This document shows, piece after piece, positions 54,130 through 63,697 of a stretch of DNA of 64,000 bases. The stretch is from the IMG/VR virus record IMGVR_UViG_3300042197_001060, positions 1 to 64,000 of that record; one strand, given 5' to 3'. The stretch's first letter is position 1. Every line of letters begins with the position of its first letter. Below the pieces are notes generated by a model, which ran no database searches, was not told the DNA's origin, and saw only the letters and a program-made list of their open reading frames with translations. The stretch comes from a virus. The translations under genes and the position numbers were made by a program.

Positions 54130-54393
54130 TTACTTTAAGTGTTCATTTAAAGCATTCATATATGTTAATTTAGAGGATACTCCAGTAAATCTTTCAACCT
54201 CTACACCATTTTTTTCAATTACAATTGTTGGTACTGAACGAATTGAGTATTTAGTAGCTTCAGTATATGCTTCATCCACATCATAATCTTCAAACTTTAC
54301 ATTTGAAAATTGAGTTTTAACTTCGTTAATTACGGGTGCTAATGTTCTGCATGGACCACACCAAGACGCACTAAATTTCTTTACTGTTAACAT
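54130..54393 (-). CDS. Thioredoxin (87 aa)
   Basis: Active site SASWCGPC at 8-15 and the cis-Pro loop SVPTIV. Short for the family (about 105). It would re-reduce ribonucleotide reductase, two genes upstream. Its start overlaps the small basic gene. Confidence 0.92.
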   Translation of the reverse strand: MLTVKKFSASWCGPCRTLAPVINEVKTQFSNVKFEDYDVDEAYTEATKYSIRSVPTIVIEKNGVEVERFTGVSSKLTYMNALNEHLK

Positions 54394-54562
54394 ATTTTTT
54401 ATTTTTTGGTTTTCCCTTTAATTTTTCAATTAACTTAAATTTTCGGACTTGCTTTAATTTCCTATTTAATGGATTTTCGTTTTCTTCAATTCTATTTAGT
54501 TTTTTTTCTAACTGAATTAACTTTTTAGCTACTTTACCTTTATCAATTTTATTTTCACTCAT
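54371..54562 (-). CDS. Small basic coiled-coil protein (63 aa)
   Basis: MSENKIDKGKVAKKLIQL then NRIEENENPLNRKLKQ: strongly Lys-rich and helical. Overlaps the thioredoxin gene by 23 bases. No family. Confidence 0.55.
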   Translation of the reverse strand: MSENKIDKGKVAKKLIQLEKKLNRIEENENPLNRKLKQVRKFKLIEKLKGKPKNKKYVNSKEI

Positions 54563-54578
54563 AATAATGTTTTTTTAT

Positions 54579-56360
54579 TTATCCTTCACAACTTACACAT
54601 TCGGGGTCCATTGCTCTTGCCGCAATATCTCCTCGTAAAACTGATTCAGTTCTCATATAATATAACGTTTTTACTCCTTGTTTCCAAGCTTCCATATGGA
54701 TTTGATTTATCCATTTTGGTTCCGCAGTTGCAGGAAACGCCAAGTTTAAAGAAACGGCCTGGTCGATATATTGTTGTCTTACACCGGCTTGTCTTACTAA
54801 ATCTAATTGGTTGATTTCTTTAAATGTTTTGAATACATCTTTAACTGAATTACATCTATGTGCTCTTTCATCTATCGATACTTCTTTACATTCAAGTAAC
54901 TTACCATCTGAAAAACAATAATCATCTAAAAAGTCCAAATCTTGTACTGAACCACCATCTGCTAAAATCTTATCCCATACCTCTTTGGTATTTTTTCCAA
55001 TCTTACGAAGTGCTCTTTCCAATTCAGGATTCTTTCTAATGAATGTGCCCTTTGCAGTTTGTTCTGTAAAAACATTTGCTGCCCAAGGTTCAATACCACT
55101 ACTTACGTTACCACTCAATTTAGAGTTTGAAACAGTCGGTGCTACTGCTCTTAAATGCGTATTACGGAAACCACTTTCTTTACACCATAGTGGTTCACCA
55201 TATTCAGATGCCAAATCTCTACTTGCTCTTTCAGATTCAATCTTCATTTGGGAAAAAATCTTACGGGTTTCAAATTGAGCTTGCAATCCTTCGAATGGTA
55301 ATCCTTTTTGTTGTAAGTAAGTGTGCCATCCCAATACACCTAACCCCAATGCTCTACCTCTTTCTGCTGAACGAACTGAATTCTCAAATCCTTTCATATT
55401 TTTTGCTCTTTGGATAAACTCTTCCAATACACCATCTAAAAAGATAGTAGCAGTATATATCAAATCTGTATCTTTCCACTCATCGTATTTAGCTAAATTC
55501 AATGATGATAAGCAACAAACAAATGAATGTTGTTCATCGGTGTGTAGAACGATTTCAGAACAAATGTTAGTCATGTGAACTTTCAATCCATTCTTTTTGT
55601 ACATATCAGGATTTGCTTTGTTTACATTTCCTTTGTACATAATGTATGGTTCACCAGTTGCTTTTCTTTTCTGAAGTATCTTACCCCATTTTCTACGAGC
55701 TTCCGAATCACCTTCTTCTACCTTTCTCATAAATCTATCACTAACTACAACACATTGATGTAAGTTAAGTGATTGACGATTCACATCTCCCTTTGGTTCT
55801 CTGATTTCTAAAAAATCTTCAAAATCCTTATGTTCTACTTTAATGTTTACCGATGCTGCTCCTCTACGAACACTACCCTGATTCGTTGCAAGTATCGTAG
55901 AATCGTATATTTTAGCAAATGGTACAATACCATCGGATGTTCCGTTGCCAGTAATTTTACTACCTGCTGGTCGAATCATATTGATACCAATACCAACTCC
56001 ACCACCATGCTTTGCTAACAACATTAACTCCAAGTTCTTTGAACCAATTTCATAGATACTATCACCTACATCAATACCGAAACATGAGATTGGTAAACCT
56101 CTATCAGTACCAGTATTTGATAATACAGGAGTTGCTAAACACAACCATCCTTTCCAAATGTAATCAAAGAACTTTGTTGCCAATTGTGGTTTCTCCAATC
56201 TTTTAGCAACTGCCGTAGCAACTCTCCAATATGCATCCTTTGGTTTTTCACCAGCTTGTAGGTAAGTTTTAGATATAGTTTTTACATATATCTCATTATT
56301 TCCCCAAGATGGGAAATCAACATCTACTTCCCATCCGTATTCTTCTCCGTAATTTCTCAT
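54579..56360 (-). CDS. nrdA: Ribonucleotide reductase class I, large subunit
   Basis: 593 aa, without the N-terminal ATP-cone found in longer NrdA proteins, so allosteric control may be simpler. Catalytic TNICSEI (Cys/Glu), the Cys pair partner in PISCFG and FVCCLSS, and the C-terminal redox pair CVSCEG. It converts NDPs to dNDPs with NrdB next door and thioredoxin downstream. Confidence 0.96.
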   Translation of the reverse strand: MRNYGEEYGWEVDVDFPSWGNNEIYVKTISKTYLQAGEKPKDAYWRVATAVAKRLEKPQLATKFFDYIWKGWLCLATPVLSNTGTDRGLPISCFGIDVGDSIYEIGSKNLELMLLAKHGGGVGIGINMIRPAGSKITGNGTSDGIVPFAKIYDSTILATNQGSVRRGAASVNIKVEHKDFEDFLEIREPKGDVNRQSLNLHQCVVVSDRFMRKVEEGDSEARRKWGKILQKRKATGEPYIMYKGNVNKANPDMYKKNGLKVHMTNICSEIVLHTDEQHSFVCCLSSLNLAKYDEWKDTDLIYTATIFLDGVLEEFIQRAKNMKGFENSVRSAERGRALGLGVLGWHTYLQQKGLPFEGLQAQFETRKIFSQMKIESERASRDLASEYGEPLWCKESGFRNTHLRAVAPTVSNSKLSGNVSSGIEPWAANVFTEQTAKGTFIRKNPELERALRKIGKNTKEVWDKILADGGSVQDLDFLDDYCFSDGKLLECKEVSIDERAHRCNSVKDVFKTFKEINQLDLVRQAGVRQQYIDQAVSLNLAFPATAEPKWINQIHMEAWKQGVKTLYYMRTESVLRGDIAARAMDPECVSCEG

Positions 56361-56368
56361 AATCTTTT

Positions 56369-57382
56369 TTAAAATATATCATCCCAATTTTCACCTTCTC
56401 CTGCCTTTGAATAATCAGTTGGTCTGATTGCAAAGAAGTCGGTATGTGTAACACCTCCCGTAAGATGATAAAACCAATCCAATTCAGATGCTTTCTTCTC
56501 ATCAAATTCAAAGTAGTCATCTCCACCTTTGATTGGAGTATAACCCAATTCTGCTAACTTCTCATTAACTCTTTTTGTAATGAATTCCTTTAGGTCATCT
56601 TTTTTAAGATTCTCCAAATCACCCATTTCAAAAATCTTATCAATGAATTTGTGTTCCAAATCTCTAATGATTTCAGCTGCTTGGTAGATATCAGCTTTTG
56701 CTTCTTCTAACAATTCAGGATACTCTTCACACATATGTCTGAATAACTGGCACCCCATCTTTGAATGTAGGGATTCATCTTTTACACTCCATTTCATTTG
56801 TTGTCCAATTCCTTTTAATAGATTTCTCATTTGAAAACTATAAAGAACTGCAAATGATGAATAAAGGGCTACACCTTCAGCAAATGCCGAAAAGATTGCC
56901 AGTGAACGTGCTACTTCAACTCTGGCTTTATGGTTAGTATCCAAATCCTTTGGAGTCCAATCAGCCGTTGTATTGGTTAATAATTCAAATCTCTCTTTCA
57001 TAACTTCGTCATGCATAAAACCTGCGAAGTCATCTAATCCCAATGTTTCATTTAGATAAGAATATGCAACTGAATGTATTGTTTCTTGAGAACCAAATGC
57101 GATTGCCATCTGACGGATTTCATGCTTTGGAAACCATTTAGTAACCATACCTGTCCAATAATCAGAAACGGCACATTCGGTTTGAGCAAATCCTAAAAGT
57201 ATATTACCTACTAAATGTTTTTCTTCTTTTGTTAAATTCTCATTCCAATCTTTCACATCCATCTGCATTGGTATTTCAGTATGCAACCAAAAAGCCTGCA
57301 TTTGTTTCAACCAACCCTCATTGTAATAATCTGAATATTCAAATGGTTTATATGGGATTCTTTCTGTAAATAATTTACTCAT
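56369..57382 (-). CDS. nrdB: Ribonucleotide reductase class I, small subunit
   Basis: 337 aa. Metal ligands in TECAVSDYW, the ETIH-x2-AY segment (with the radical Tyr), FAEGVALYSSF and KDESLHSKMG. The C-terminus GENWDDIF is the peptide that docks on NrdA. Eight bases from nrdA. Confidence 0.96.
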   Translation of the reverse strand: MSKLFTERIPYKPFEYSDYYNEGWLKQMQAFWLHTEIPMQMDVKDWNENLTKEEKHLVGNILLGFAQTECAVSDYWTGMVTKWFPKHEIRQMAIAFGSQETIHSVAYSYLNETLGLDDFAGFMHDEVMKERFELLTNTTADWTPKDLDTNHKARVEVARSLAIFSAFAEGVALYSSFAVLYSFQMRNLLKGIGQQMKWSVKDESLHSKMGCQLFRHMCEEYPELLEEAKADIYQAAEIIRDLEHKFIDKIFEMGDLENLKKDDLKEFITKRVNEKLAELGYTPIKGGDDYFEFDEKKASELDWFYHLTGGVTHTDFFAIRPTDYSKAGEGENWDDIF

Positions 57383-57391
57383 ATTTTTAAT

Positions 57392-57490
57392 TTATTTATG
57401 TTTTGAATTGTAGGTATAACTATCTAATGAACTTACAAATTTTCTATTTTCTTTAGAAAACTTTATACAATTATCCCATATTCTCAACAT
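57392..57490 (-). CDS. Possible tiny protein (32 aa)
   Basis: ATG 57488-57490 overlaps the last 20 bases of the helicase gene and runs to TAA 57392-57394, leaving 9 bases to nrdB. The product starts MLRIWDNCIKFSKENRKF. It fills a gap, but proof is weak. Confidence 0.4.
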   Translation of the reverse strand: MLRIWDNCIKFSKENRKFVSSLDSYTYNSKHK

Positions 57491-58829
57491 ACTTTTTGTG
57501 TAATAATTTTTTCTCTAATCCCTCACCATTTTTACTATCTTTTGTAGAAGCCATTCCATCAATTGAGGTTGCAGCGTATACATCTATAACTCCATGAAAG
57601 GTATCAATCTTTGCAGGAAATGTCATTCCATCAGGTCCAAATCGATTCTTAACGATGTGAATACGACCTGTGTTTGATAACTTATCTTTTGTTTTTCTAC
57701 TAACACTCATAATGAAGTCAGCAGTTTGAACTTTCTTATATGAGTCACCAACCGAATCAGCCTGAATAACTTCGTGGTCAATTGCTGCTCTATTGGTTTG
57801 GGTTGCAGTCCATACTGGTATTTGTGCTTCACCACTCAATCCTCTCAACTCTTCATAGATTCCACCCAATTCAGCATATAATCCATCTCTTGTACCATTA
57901 CCCGATTTCAATAAGTCCGCGTAATCGATGATAATCAATTTAGGATTAAACCCAACCTGTCTTACTTTTTCAATATGAGCAGCAATTGTTTTTGCTGATG
58001 CAAATTGAGGTGGGTAGTATTTGATACGAACTCTACCTGGAATCTGTTTGATTTTACGAATAATCTCATTCTTTCTTTCCTTATGCTCCGATGTTTGGAT
58101 TCCTGTAAGAATTGTTGTGTATCTCTGCCCTACATAACTTTCGGATAATTCCAAAGTATAATGTAACACATCAATTCCTCTTTCCAATGCGGAACACGCT
58201 ATTTTAGATAAGAACCAACTTTTACCAATACCCGATGGTGCCATAACTACTCCTAATTCTCCAGGTCCTAGTCCACCATCCATTAGTTCATCAATAACAT
58301 CCCATCCAGTTGGACTAGAATCTCGCTTAACATCCTCCATAATGGATTCAAAGTTCTCAATGTAGTCCAATCCTAAATCAGATTCTACACCAACTTTGGA
58401 TGCCGCCATCATCGTATCTATAATCTTATCGTAGTTTCCTGCTTTGAGCAAATCTACCGATTTTAGAAGGGCATCTTTAACTTTTTGATTTTTAGCAAAT
58501 GTAAGGTATTCTTTCTTTACATAAGGTAAATCTTCTGAACCAACCTGTAGATATACATTTTTAAGTTGGTCAACTACCGTTTGTTTTAAACCTTTATCAT
58601 CTATAGTTCCTACTTTAATTTTGAACACTTCCATTGTAGGAACTGCTCTGTACTCATTAAAGTAATCTAATAGAGAATTTATAATCCATTGATTTGCTTG
58701 CGATTCAAAGAATGTAGGTTTAGTAATTTCGTTTACCTGTTCAAGAAACTTGACATCTGTTATAAGAGAAGCAACAACTTTAGATTGATACGATTGTCCA
58801 TACTTTATCAATGTATCTACTGCTTCCAT
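57471..58829 (-). CDS. 41: Replicative DNA helicase (DnaB/T4 gp41-like)
   Basis: 452 aa. Walker A APSGIGKS (197-204), Walker B LIIIDYADLL, and the RecA-fold tail QADSVGDSYKK. The N-terminal 150 residues match the gp41 hexamerisation domain in length. It unwinds DNA ahead of the polymerase. Confidence 0.9.
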   Translation of the reverse strand: MEAVDTLIKYGQSYQSKVVASLITDVKFLEQVNEITKPTFFESQANQWIINSLLDYFNEYRAVPTMEVFKIKVGTIDDKGLKQTVVDQLKNVYLQVGSEDLPYVKKEYLTFAKNQKVKDALLKSVDLLKAGNYDKIIDTMMAASKVGVESDLGLDYIENFESIMEDVKRDSSPTGWDVIDELMDGGLGPGELGVVMAPSGIGKSWFLSKIACSALERGIDVLHYTLELSESYVGQRYTTILTGIQTSEHKERKNEIIRKIKQIPGRVRIKYYPPQFASAKTIAAHIEKVRQVGFNPKLIIIDYADLLKSGNGTRDGLYAELGGIYEELRGLSGEAQIPVWTATQTNRAAIDHEVIQADSVGDSYKKVQTADFIMSVSRKTKDKLSNTGRIHIVKNRFGPDGMTFPAKIDTFHGVIDVYAATSIDGMASTKDSKNGEGLEKKLLHKKYVENMG

Positions 58830-59035
58830 TATTTTTTACGTTTCTTTCTTGCTAATTTTTTCTCTTCAATCGATAATTCGGCTACTTCCGCAACTACTTC
58901 GGTTTTGATTGGCTTTCTTAACGCTTTCCATTCTGATTTGGGTACGAACACCCAACCATATTGAAATACTTTTAAATCTGCTTCTTCTTCTTTTACTCTG
59001 CGGATTTCTCCTTCTTTACTTTTGATACACTTCAT
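58829..59035 (-). CDS. Small hypothetical protein (68 aa)
   Basis: A basic protein starting MKCIKSKEGEIRRVKEEE, with a Trp-rich YGWVFVPKSEWKAL middle and a Lys/Arg tail. Overlaps the helicase start by one base. Confidence 0.7.
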   Translation of the reverse strand: MKCIKSKEGEIRRVKEEEADLKVFQYGWVFVPKSEWKALRKPIKTEVVAEVAELSIEEKKLARKKRKK

Positions 59036-59057
59036 CTGTTCCGTGTTTTAATTTAAA

Positions 59058-59372
59058 TTATTTAACTACCATTAAAATTTCTGATTCTCTTAATAGGATA
59101 TATTTGTTCCCACCAATTTTAATTTCTTGTCCTTGATGGTATGGTGGTAAAATCACTTCATCACCTACTTGAACATTCATTGGAATCAATGTTCCACTTT
59201 GCGTATAAATACCAGGTCCTATTGATTCTACCTTTGCTCTTTTTACATCTTCACTTCTTACTGAATCGGGTATAATAATACCACCTGCAGTTTGTGAAAC
59301 TTCTGGTTCTAATTCTGTTAGTAGAACTCTATCTCCTAACGGCTTTACTAATTTTTCTTTTACTTCTGTCAT
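59058..59372 (-). CDS. groES: Co-chaperonin GroES
   Basis: 104 aa, about the usual length. KPLGDRVLL opening, mobile loop QTAGGIIIPDS for binding GroEL, and GDEVILP. It should cap the phage GroEL (22273-23892), 36 kb away. The pair is not an operon, so each may be timed separately; groEL has its own promoter but groES sits within the replication operon. Confidence 0.95.
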   Translation of the reverse strand: MTEVKEKLVKPLGDRVLLTELEPEVSQTAGGIIIPDSVRSEDVKRAKVESIGPGIYTQSGTLIPMNVQVGDEVILPPYHQGQEIKIGGNKYILLRESEILMVVK

Positions 59373-59376
59373 TTTT

Positions 59377-60435
59377 TTAAAATTTTGCTATGTGAGAAAA
59401 TGTGGATTGTAACCAGTCCGTGACATTTGGAAACGAATCCAATATACGGGCTTTCAATCCTACTTTTAGGAATTCTTGCTTACTGAACTTTGGTGGTGAT
59501 TCTTCAAATCTATCTATAATTTTCATTCGAAGATTACCACTAAATGTTGGGTCGGATAGTTGAAACAACTTACGATTTCTTTTTAATAATTCCAAGTTAT
59601 TTTCAAACAATTCATGTCCTTTTATCTTTTTTGGTTGCGATTTAATGTATTCCAACATAGAATCAGTAGTATGAACTTCCTCATCTGCTAATATTGGAAA
59701 TGCTTTAAGAATAGTTTTCAATCCTAATCCCGAAATACCTTCTACATTATCCGATTTATCGCCATCAATTATTCTGAAATTGATAAAATTATGTGGGTGA
59801 ATACCAAATTCCTCAATTACTTCTGGAATGTTATAGATTTTCTTTTTAGATGGTGAATATACACTCACATCTTTGTTGACTAATTGAATGAAATCCTTAT
59901 CGGAACTCATTATTACAACCTTATCATTTTCTTTCTTTAATTGAGTAGCAATGTATGCCATAACATCATCCGCTTCAATCCCATCGTAAATCATAATTGT
60001 AACTGGTAGAACTGAAAGTAATTCACCTAATGCCGTCATCTGACGTTTCATAGATGCACCTTCTTCTTCAGTTGTCATTTCCATAGATGCAGCACGATTC
60101 AATCTCATTTTGATTTTATTCTTGCCTCTCTCTGATTTGTATCCGGAATATATTTCCTTTCTACTATTAGAACCACCTTTACCGTCAAATACGATTACAA
60201 CTCGTGTGGGGTTGATTGTTCGGATGGCATAGCCGATACTTTTTAAAGTACCGACTATTCCTCCAATATGGTCACCATTTTCGTTAAGATTAGGTGCCGT
60301 TGACCAGGAACGAATAAAGGTATTAAGACCATCAATAACTAATGTTTTGGAGTTACGATGTAAATCTCCAAAATCATTATGTTCCCTATCTATTTGTTTT
60401 AGTATATCTAAATACTTTTTGTTAATCTGACTCAT
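59377..60435 (-). CDS. 5'-3' exonuclease / flap nuclease (T4 RNase H-like)
   Basis: 352 aa from ATG 60433-60435, overlapping the recombinase gene by 14 bases. Metal motifs VIDGLNTFIR, VVIVFDGKGG, DGIEADDVMA, SSDKDF and IDGDKSDNVEGISGLG are those of the PIN/FEN family. It should remove RNA primers. Confidence 0.92.
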   Translation of the reverse strand: MSQINKKYLDILKQIDREHNDFGDLHRNSKTLVIDGLNTFIRSWSTAPNLNENGDHIGGIVGTLKSIGYAIRTINPTRVVIVFDGKGGSNSRKEIYSGYKSERGKNKIKMRLNRAASMEMTTEEEGASMKRQMTALGELLSVLPVTIMIYDGIEADDVMAYIATQLKKENDKVVIMSSDKDFIQLVNKDVSVYSPSKKKIYNIPEVIEEFGIHPHNFINFRIIDGDKSDNVEGISGLGLKTILKAFPILADEEVHTTDSMLEYIKSQPKKIKGHELFENNLELLKRNRKLFQLSDPTFSGNLRMKIIDRFEESPPKFSKQEFLKVGLKARILDSFPNVTDWLQSTFSHIAKF

Positions 60436-61528
60436 TGGCTTCGTCCGTTGTAAGTTCAACTTCATCCGAATTGGAATTGTTTTTGTATAATAAAATTGTT
60501 GCTTCGCAAATTCTACGATAGATTTGGTCTTTTAGTTCTTCATCCTCTAATAATTTTGCAAAATCTTTAGCTTGAAATTTGATTTCTTCACCACTTTCAA
60601 TATCAACGTATGCGTACCAAGCTCCACCTTGCTTTACTAATTTGGCATCTTTCATAACTGCTAACCAACCTCCATAGTTATCAATACCTCTATCAAAGAA
60701 AATATCGAAATCTGCGTGTCTTAATGGTGGTCCCATTCTGTTTTTGATAACCTGGCAACGAACCTTAATACCTACGATTCTATCACCTGCTTTTAATTGT
60801 CCCATATTCTTCAAACGAACTCTAACAGATGCGTGGAATGCCAATGCTTTTCCACCCGATGTTGTCCACGGGTCTCCGAACATTGCGTTCATTTTCTGTC
60901 TTAATTGGTTTGTGAATACTAATGCAATAGATTGTCTACCAATAAGATTGGTGATTTTACGCATTGCTTTGGAAATGATAATTGCCTTATCAGTTGCGTA
61001 ACCATCCTTACCATAATCAGCTTCTAACTCTTTATGTGTCGATGCTGCTGCTACTGAATCCACAACGATAGTTACTAATCTATCTTTATCACCTTTACGA
61101 ACTTGCTCAATAATTGTTTCACATGCTTCAAAAATACCTTCAACGGTATCAACTGAAACATATAGGAGTTTTGAAACATCTACTCCAATTGCTTCTAAAA
61201 ATTCTCTACTAACTGCGGTTTCCGTATCAATCAATACTGCTACTCCACCTTTTTTTTGGGTTTCGGCAAGAAGATGGGCAGAGAGCAGAGATTTTCCACT
61301 CTGCTCTAAACCCGTAATCTCCGTAATACGTCCAACTGGCAATCCACCATAAGGTCGGTTTGAGATTGCCACATCTAACATAGCGTTTCCGGTAGATACC
61401 CAATCCTTTACATTGGTAGGGGCATCTCCACCCTCATCAGTTAGAAAGTAAGCAATCTTACCATCCTTATTTTGTTTGTTTAGAGAATCGGCAAGTAAAC
61501 TTGCTAAATCTTCTTCTCTTTTTGCCAT
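60422..61528 (-). CDS. uvsX: Recombinase UvsX/RecA-like
   Basis: 368 aa. Walker A GLEQSGKS (73-80), Walker B VTIVVDSVAA, and the DNA-binding loop segment FTNQLRQKMNAMFGDPWTTSGG. It forms the recombination filament with gp32 next door. The C-terminus is acidic. Confidence 0.95.
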   Translation of the reverse strand: MAKREEDLASLLADSLNKQNKDGKIAYFLTDEGGDAPTNVKDWVSTGNAMLDVAISNRPYGGLPVGRITEITGLEQSGKSLLSAHLLAETQKKGGVAVLIDTETAVSREFLEAIGVDVSKLLYVSVDTVEGIFEACETIIEQVRKGDKDRLVTIVVDSVAAASTHKELEADYGKDGYATDKAIIISKAMRKITNLIGRQSIALVFTNQLRQKMNAMFGDPWTTSGGKALAFHASVRVRLKNMGQLKAGDRIVGIKVRCQVIKNRMGPPLRHADFDIFFDRGIDNYGGWLAVMKDAKLVKQGGAWYAYVDIESGEEIKFQAKDFAKLLEDEELKDQIYRRICEATILLYKNNSNSDEVELTTDEANESD

Positions 61529-61539
61529 TATAATTTTTT

Positions 61540-62397
61540 TTAATTGTTAAATAAATCATCGAATGCCGATGCTACATCTTCTTTAAGAGGAGATGCTTTT
61601 TGTGCAGTCTTTGGAGTTTCATCTTCCCACGGAAGTCCCCCAGCATCTTGCGAACCACCCATATCGGTAGATACGGTTGATTGTTTAGGTTGAGGTTTTG
61701 CCGCTGCTAATTCCTCATTGATTGGGTTTCCACTACCATTAGCTGCTGCTGATGGGTTTAACCAATTTTCCAATACACCCTTCAATTCATCATAAGATAA
61801 TTCAGAATACAATTCCGTAATTTCTTTCTGTGCGTTCAACAATTCAGTTACTGCATCTGCATCTGGTAAGATTTTAGATGTTGCAGGTTTAACTCTGATT
61901 GTAGTTGTTGGGTATGCTGCATTTGATTCTTCTGCGGATACTACTTCCAATACAATATCACGACCTGTATGTGGGTCGGTAATATCACCATAATCAGGGT
62001 CTGCAATGTATCCTAAAATATCCTGATATACGGTCTTACCAAATCCCCAAAACTTAACACCTTCGCTTTCCTTACCTCTTACGATAACAGGTGCGAATGT
62101 TCTTAATTTTGGTTCCATCTTCTTACCTGCTTTCCAATCATCTGTATCACCTGTACGTTTAAGTTTTTCTGCAAACTCTACGATTGGGTCAGGTCTACCA
62201 AATGAGATAGGACTCAAATAAGTTTTGTTGTTGATGTTGTAGTGAAAATACAATTCGATAAAAGGATTATCCTTATTGAATTTGTAAGGTACTAAACGGA
62301 TTTGAGATTTTCCGTTTGCCGGCTTCCAAATTGAATCCGACTTCTTTGTGTTGTTTTGAAGAGAGCTAAATCTCTTGAGTGCTAATGAAATGTCCAT
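61540..62397 (-). CDS. 32: Single-stranded DNA-binding protein (T4 gp32-like)
   Basis: 285 aa. An N-terminal MDISLALKRFSS cooperativity region, central domain with a GKSQIRLVPYK start and FHYNINNKTYLSPISFG, and a long acidic tail ending SAFDDLFNN. The zinc finger of T4 gp32 is absent, as in cyanophage forms. It is the first gene of the replication operon behind P8 and next to uvsX. Confidence 0.88.
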   Translation of the reverse strand: MDISLALKRFSSLQNNTKKSDSIWKPANGKSQIRLVPYKFNKDNPFIELYFHYNINNKTYLSPISFGRPDPIVEFAEKLKRTGDTDDWKAGKKMEPKLRTFAPVIVRGKESEGVKFWGFGKTVYQDILGYIADPDYGDITDPHTGRDIVLEVVSAEESNAAYPTTTIRVKPATSKILPDADAVTELLNAQKEITELYSELSYDELKGVLENWLNPSAAANGSGNPINEELAAAKPQPKQSTVSTDMGGSQDAGGLPWEDETPKTAQKASPLKEDVASAFDDLFNN

Positions 62398-62467
62398 TGC
62401 TTTTTTAAGTTTTAAGTGTTAATAAATTGTTTTAAGTTTGAAGGTTTTATCGCGATTCCCTTATATC

Positions 62468-62475
62468 TAAATATA
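62468..62475 (-). promoter_or_regulatory. TATATTTA element in the gp32 leader (class II-like)
   Basis: GGTTATATTTAGATATAAGG on the minus strand lies 30 bases downstream of promoter P8 and about 70 bases before the ATG. It could be a second start giving gp32 late expression. Confidence 0.35.
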
Positions 62476-62496
62476 ACCTTTTTACTTTTGTTGTAA

Positions 62497-62527
62497 CAAA
62501 TATACAATATTTTTGTTACATTTCCAA
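62497..62527 (-). promoter_or_regulatory. Class I promoter P8 for the gp32/uvsX operon
   Basis: TACTTGGAAATG (TTG at 62525-62527), 20 bases, TATATTTG (62497-62504), a perfect TAnnTTTG. The leader is about 95 bases, longer than the other class I leaders, leaving room for translational self-control as known for gp32. Confidence 0.8.
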
Positions 62528-62530
62528 GTA

Positions 62531-62887
62531 TTATTTTGCCCATTTTCCTCTACTCACTAATTGAGAAATTACGGAGTAAACTGCTAGGTCTTGGTAGGTA
62601 TCTTCGATAGTTTCACCCACTTCATCGGGATGTCCTAATACTACCAATTGCTTTAATCTGTTGATTTTATCATTCTTTCTGAACCATAGACCACTCAATG
62701 ATAATTTAATATCTTCTTTAGTTTTAAGTTGTGTACCTACTGAAATATTTCCAGGTCCATAGTTTCTTTGCTTTTTACAAAAAGTAGCATACATTTCATC
62801 CAAAATGTTTTTGAATTCAAAAGTCATTTCTGGATAATTTTCTTCACAATACTCAATTGCGGATTGTTCTTTTTTGGTGTTTAACAT
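62531..62887 (-). CDS. DUF1599-like protein (118 aa)
   Basis: FCKKQRNYGPGNIS, RKNDKINRLKQL, then VGETIEDTYQDLAVYSVI: the layout of DUF1599, related to nucleotide pyrophosphohydrolases (MazG-type helical fold). It may clean up nucleotides. Its stop codon region touches P8. Confidence 0.75.
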   Translation of the reverse strand: MLNTKKEQSAIEYCEENYPEMTFEFKNILDEMYATFCKKQRNYGPGNISVGTQLKTKEDIKLSLSGLWFRKNDKINRLKQLVVLGHPDEVGETIEDTYQDLAVYSVISQLVSRGKWAK

Positions 62888-63207
62888 AACTTATTTTTTA
62901 GTAACTTTTTATTTATTTTATTTTTTAATTTAACTCCTAACGCACACATTTCATACTCCTCATATTCTACGAGGGTTTCTATGTTTTCATCCAATAAATT
63001 TAAAAATTCTTTACTCTCAATTGCAAGCATAATAACAATCGAATGTTTGATTATTATATGCGCAAAATCAACGCGTGATTTATCGTTTCGAATTCCGAAA
63101 GAAATCGAGTCAATAATTGCTTTAGATATTTCCATTCTATGAGTTTGGAAAACATCTACGGGGTCTTCAACGTAAATTTGAATAGGTTTAAATCTATTTT
63201 TTTTCAT
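62881..63207 (-). CDS. Hypothetical protein (108 aa)
   Basis: A helical, charged protein starting MKKNRFKPIQIYVEDP and ending LKNKLC. Overlaps the next gene by 7 bases. ATG lies 4 bases after promoter P9, so a leaderless mRNA is possible. No family. Confidence 0.7.
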   Translation of the reverse strand: MKKNRFKPIQIYVEDPVDVFQTHRMEISKAIIDSISFGIRNDKSRVDFAHIIIKHSIVIMLAIESKEFLNLLDENIETLVEYEEYEMCALGVKLKNKINKKLLKNKLC

Positions 63208-63211
63208 ACTA

Positions 63212-63242
63212 TGAATATATGAAAAAAAAATCAGAATTACAA
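63212..63242 (-). promoter_or_regulatory. Class I promoter P9 (leaderless candidate)
   Basis: GAGTTGTAATTC (TTG at 63240-63242), 20 bases, TATATTCA (63212-63219). It lies within the last codons of the gene at 63237-63638 and 4 bases from the next ATG. Confidence 0.6.
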
Positions 63243-63638
63243 CTCCTCTGTGTTAAAACTTTTAAAAACTTTTGTAGGGATTTTTTTGTATCCAATCGAA
63301 GATGTTGTAATGATACAATTTTTAAATTCATCCCAATCAATCATATAAGAATTATCCAGTATTCCACCTGTCTTTGATTTAACTACTTCGTTAAGTGCAT
63401 TGATGGTGTATATTGTATTTGATTGCTTTTTTCTATGAACTAAAATCGTTTTCCATTCGGAATCTATTGCAGAAGAACCTTTCTCTACATTAAAAGTAAT
63501 GTATAGTTCTCCCTCATTTATTTTATTTTCTAGTACAAATACGTTTGGATTTGTAAGTATATACTGATTTAGAACGAATTCTACCGATTTATCTAACTCT
63601 CCCTTTGTGGTAAAAAGGCATAATAACTGTGTATTCAT
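63237..63638 (-). CDS. Hypothetical protein (133 aa)
   Basis: A small mixed alpha/beta protein starting MNTQLLCLFTTKGELDKS. No recognised family. A class II element lies upstream. Confidence 0.7.
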   Translation of the reverse strand: MNTQLLCLFTTKGELDKSVEFVLNQYILTNPNVFVLENKINEGELYITFNVEKGSSAIDSEWKTILVHRKKQSNTIYTINALNEVVKSKTGGILDNSYMIDWDEFKNCIITTSSIGYKKIPTKVFKSFNTEEL

Positions 63639-63665
63639 TTATTTTTGGTTTATTAACTTTACCGA

Positions 63666-63673
63666 TAAATATA
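63666..63673 (-). promoter_or_regulatory. TATATTTA element (class II, possible late promoter)
   Basis: TTTTATATTTATCGG on the minus strand, about 28 bases before the ATG at 63638. No TTG at the class I distance. Confidence 0.4.
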
Positions 63674-63697
63674 AAATTACAAACCAAAAGTGATTTA

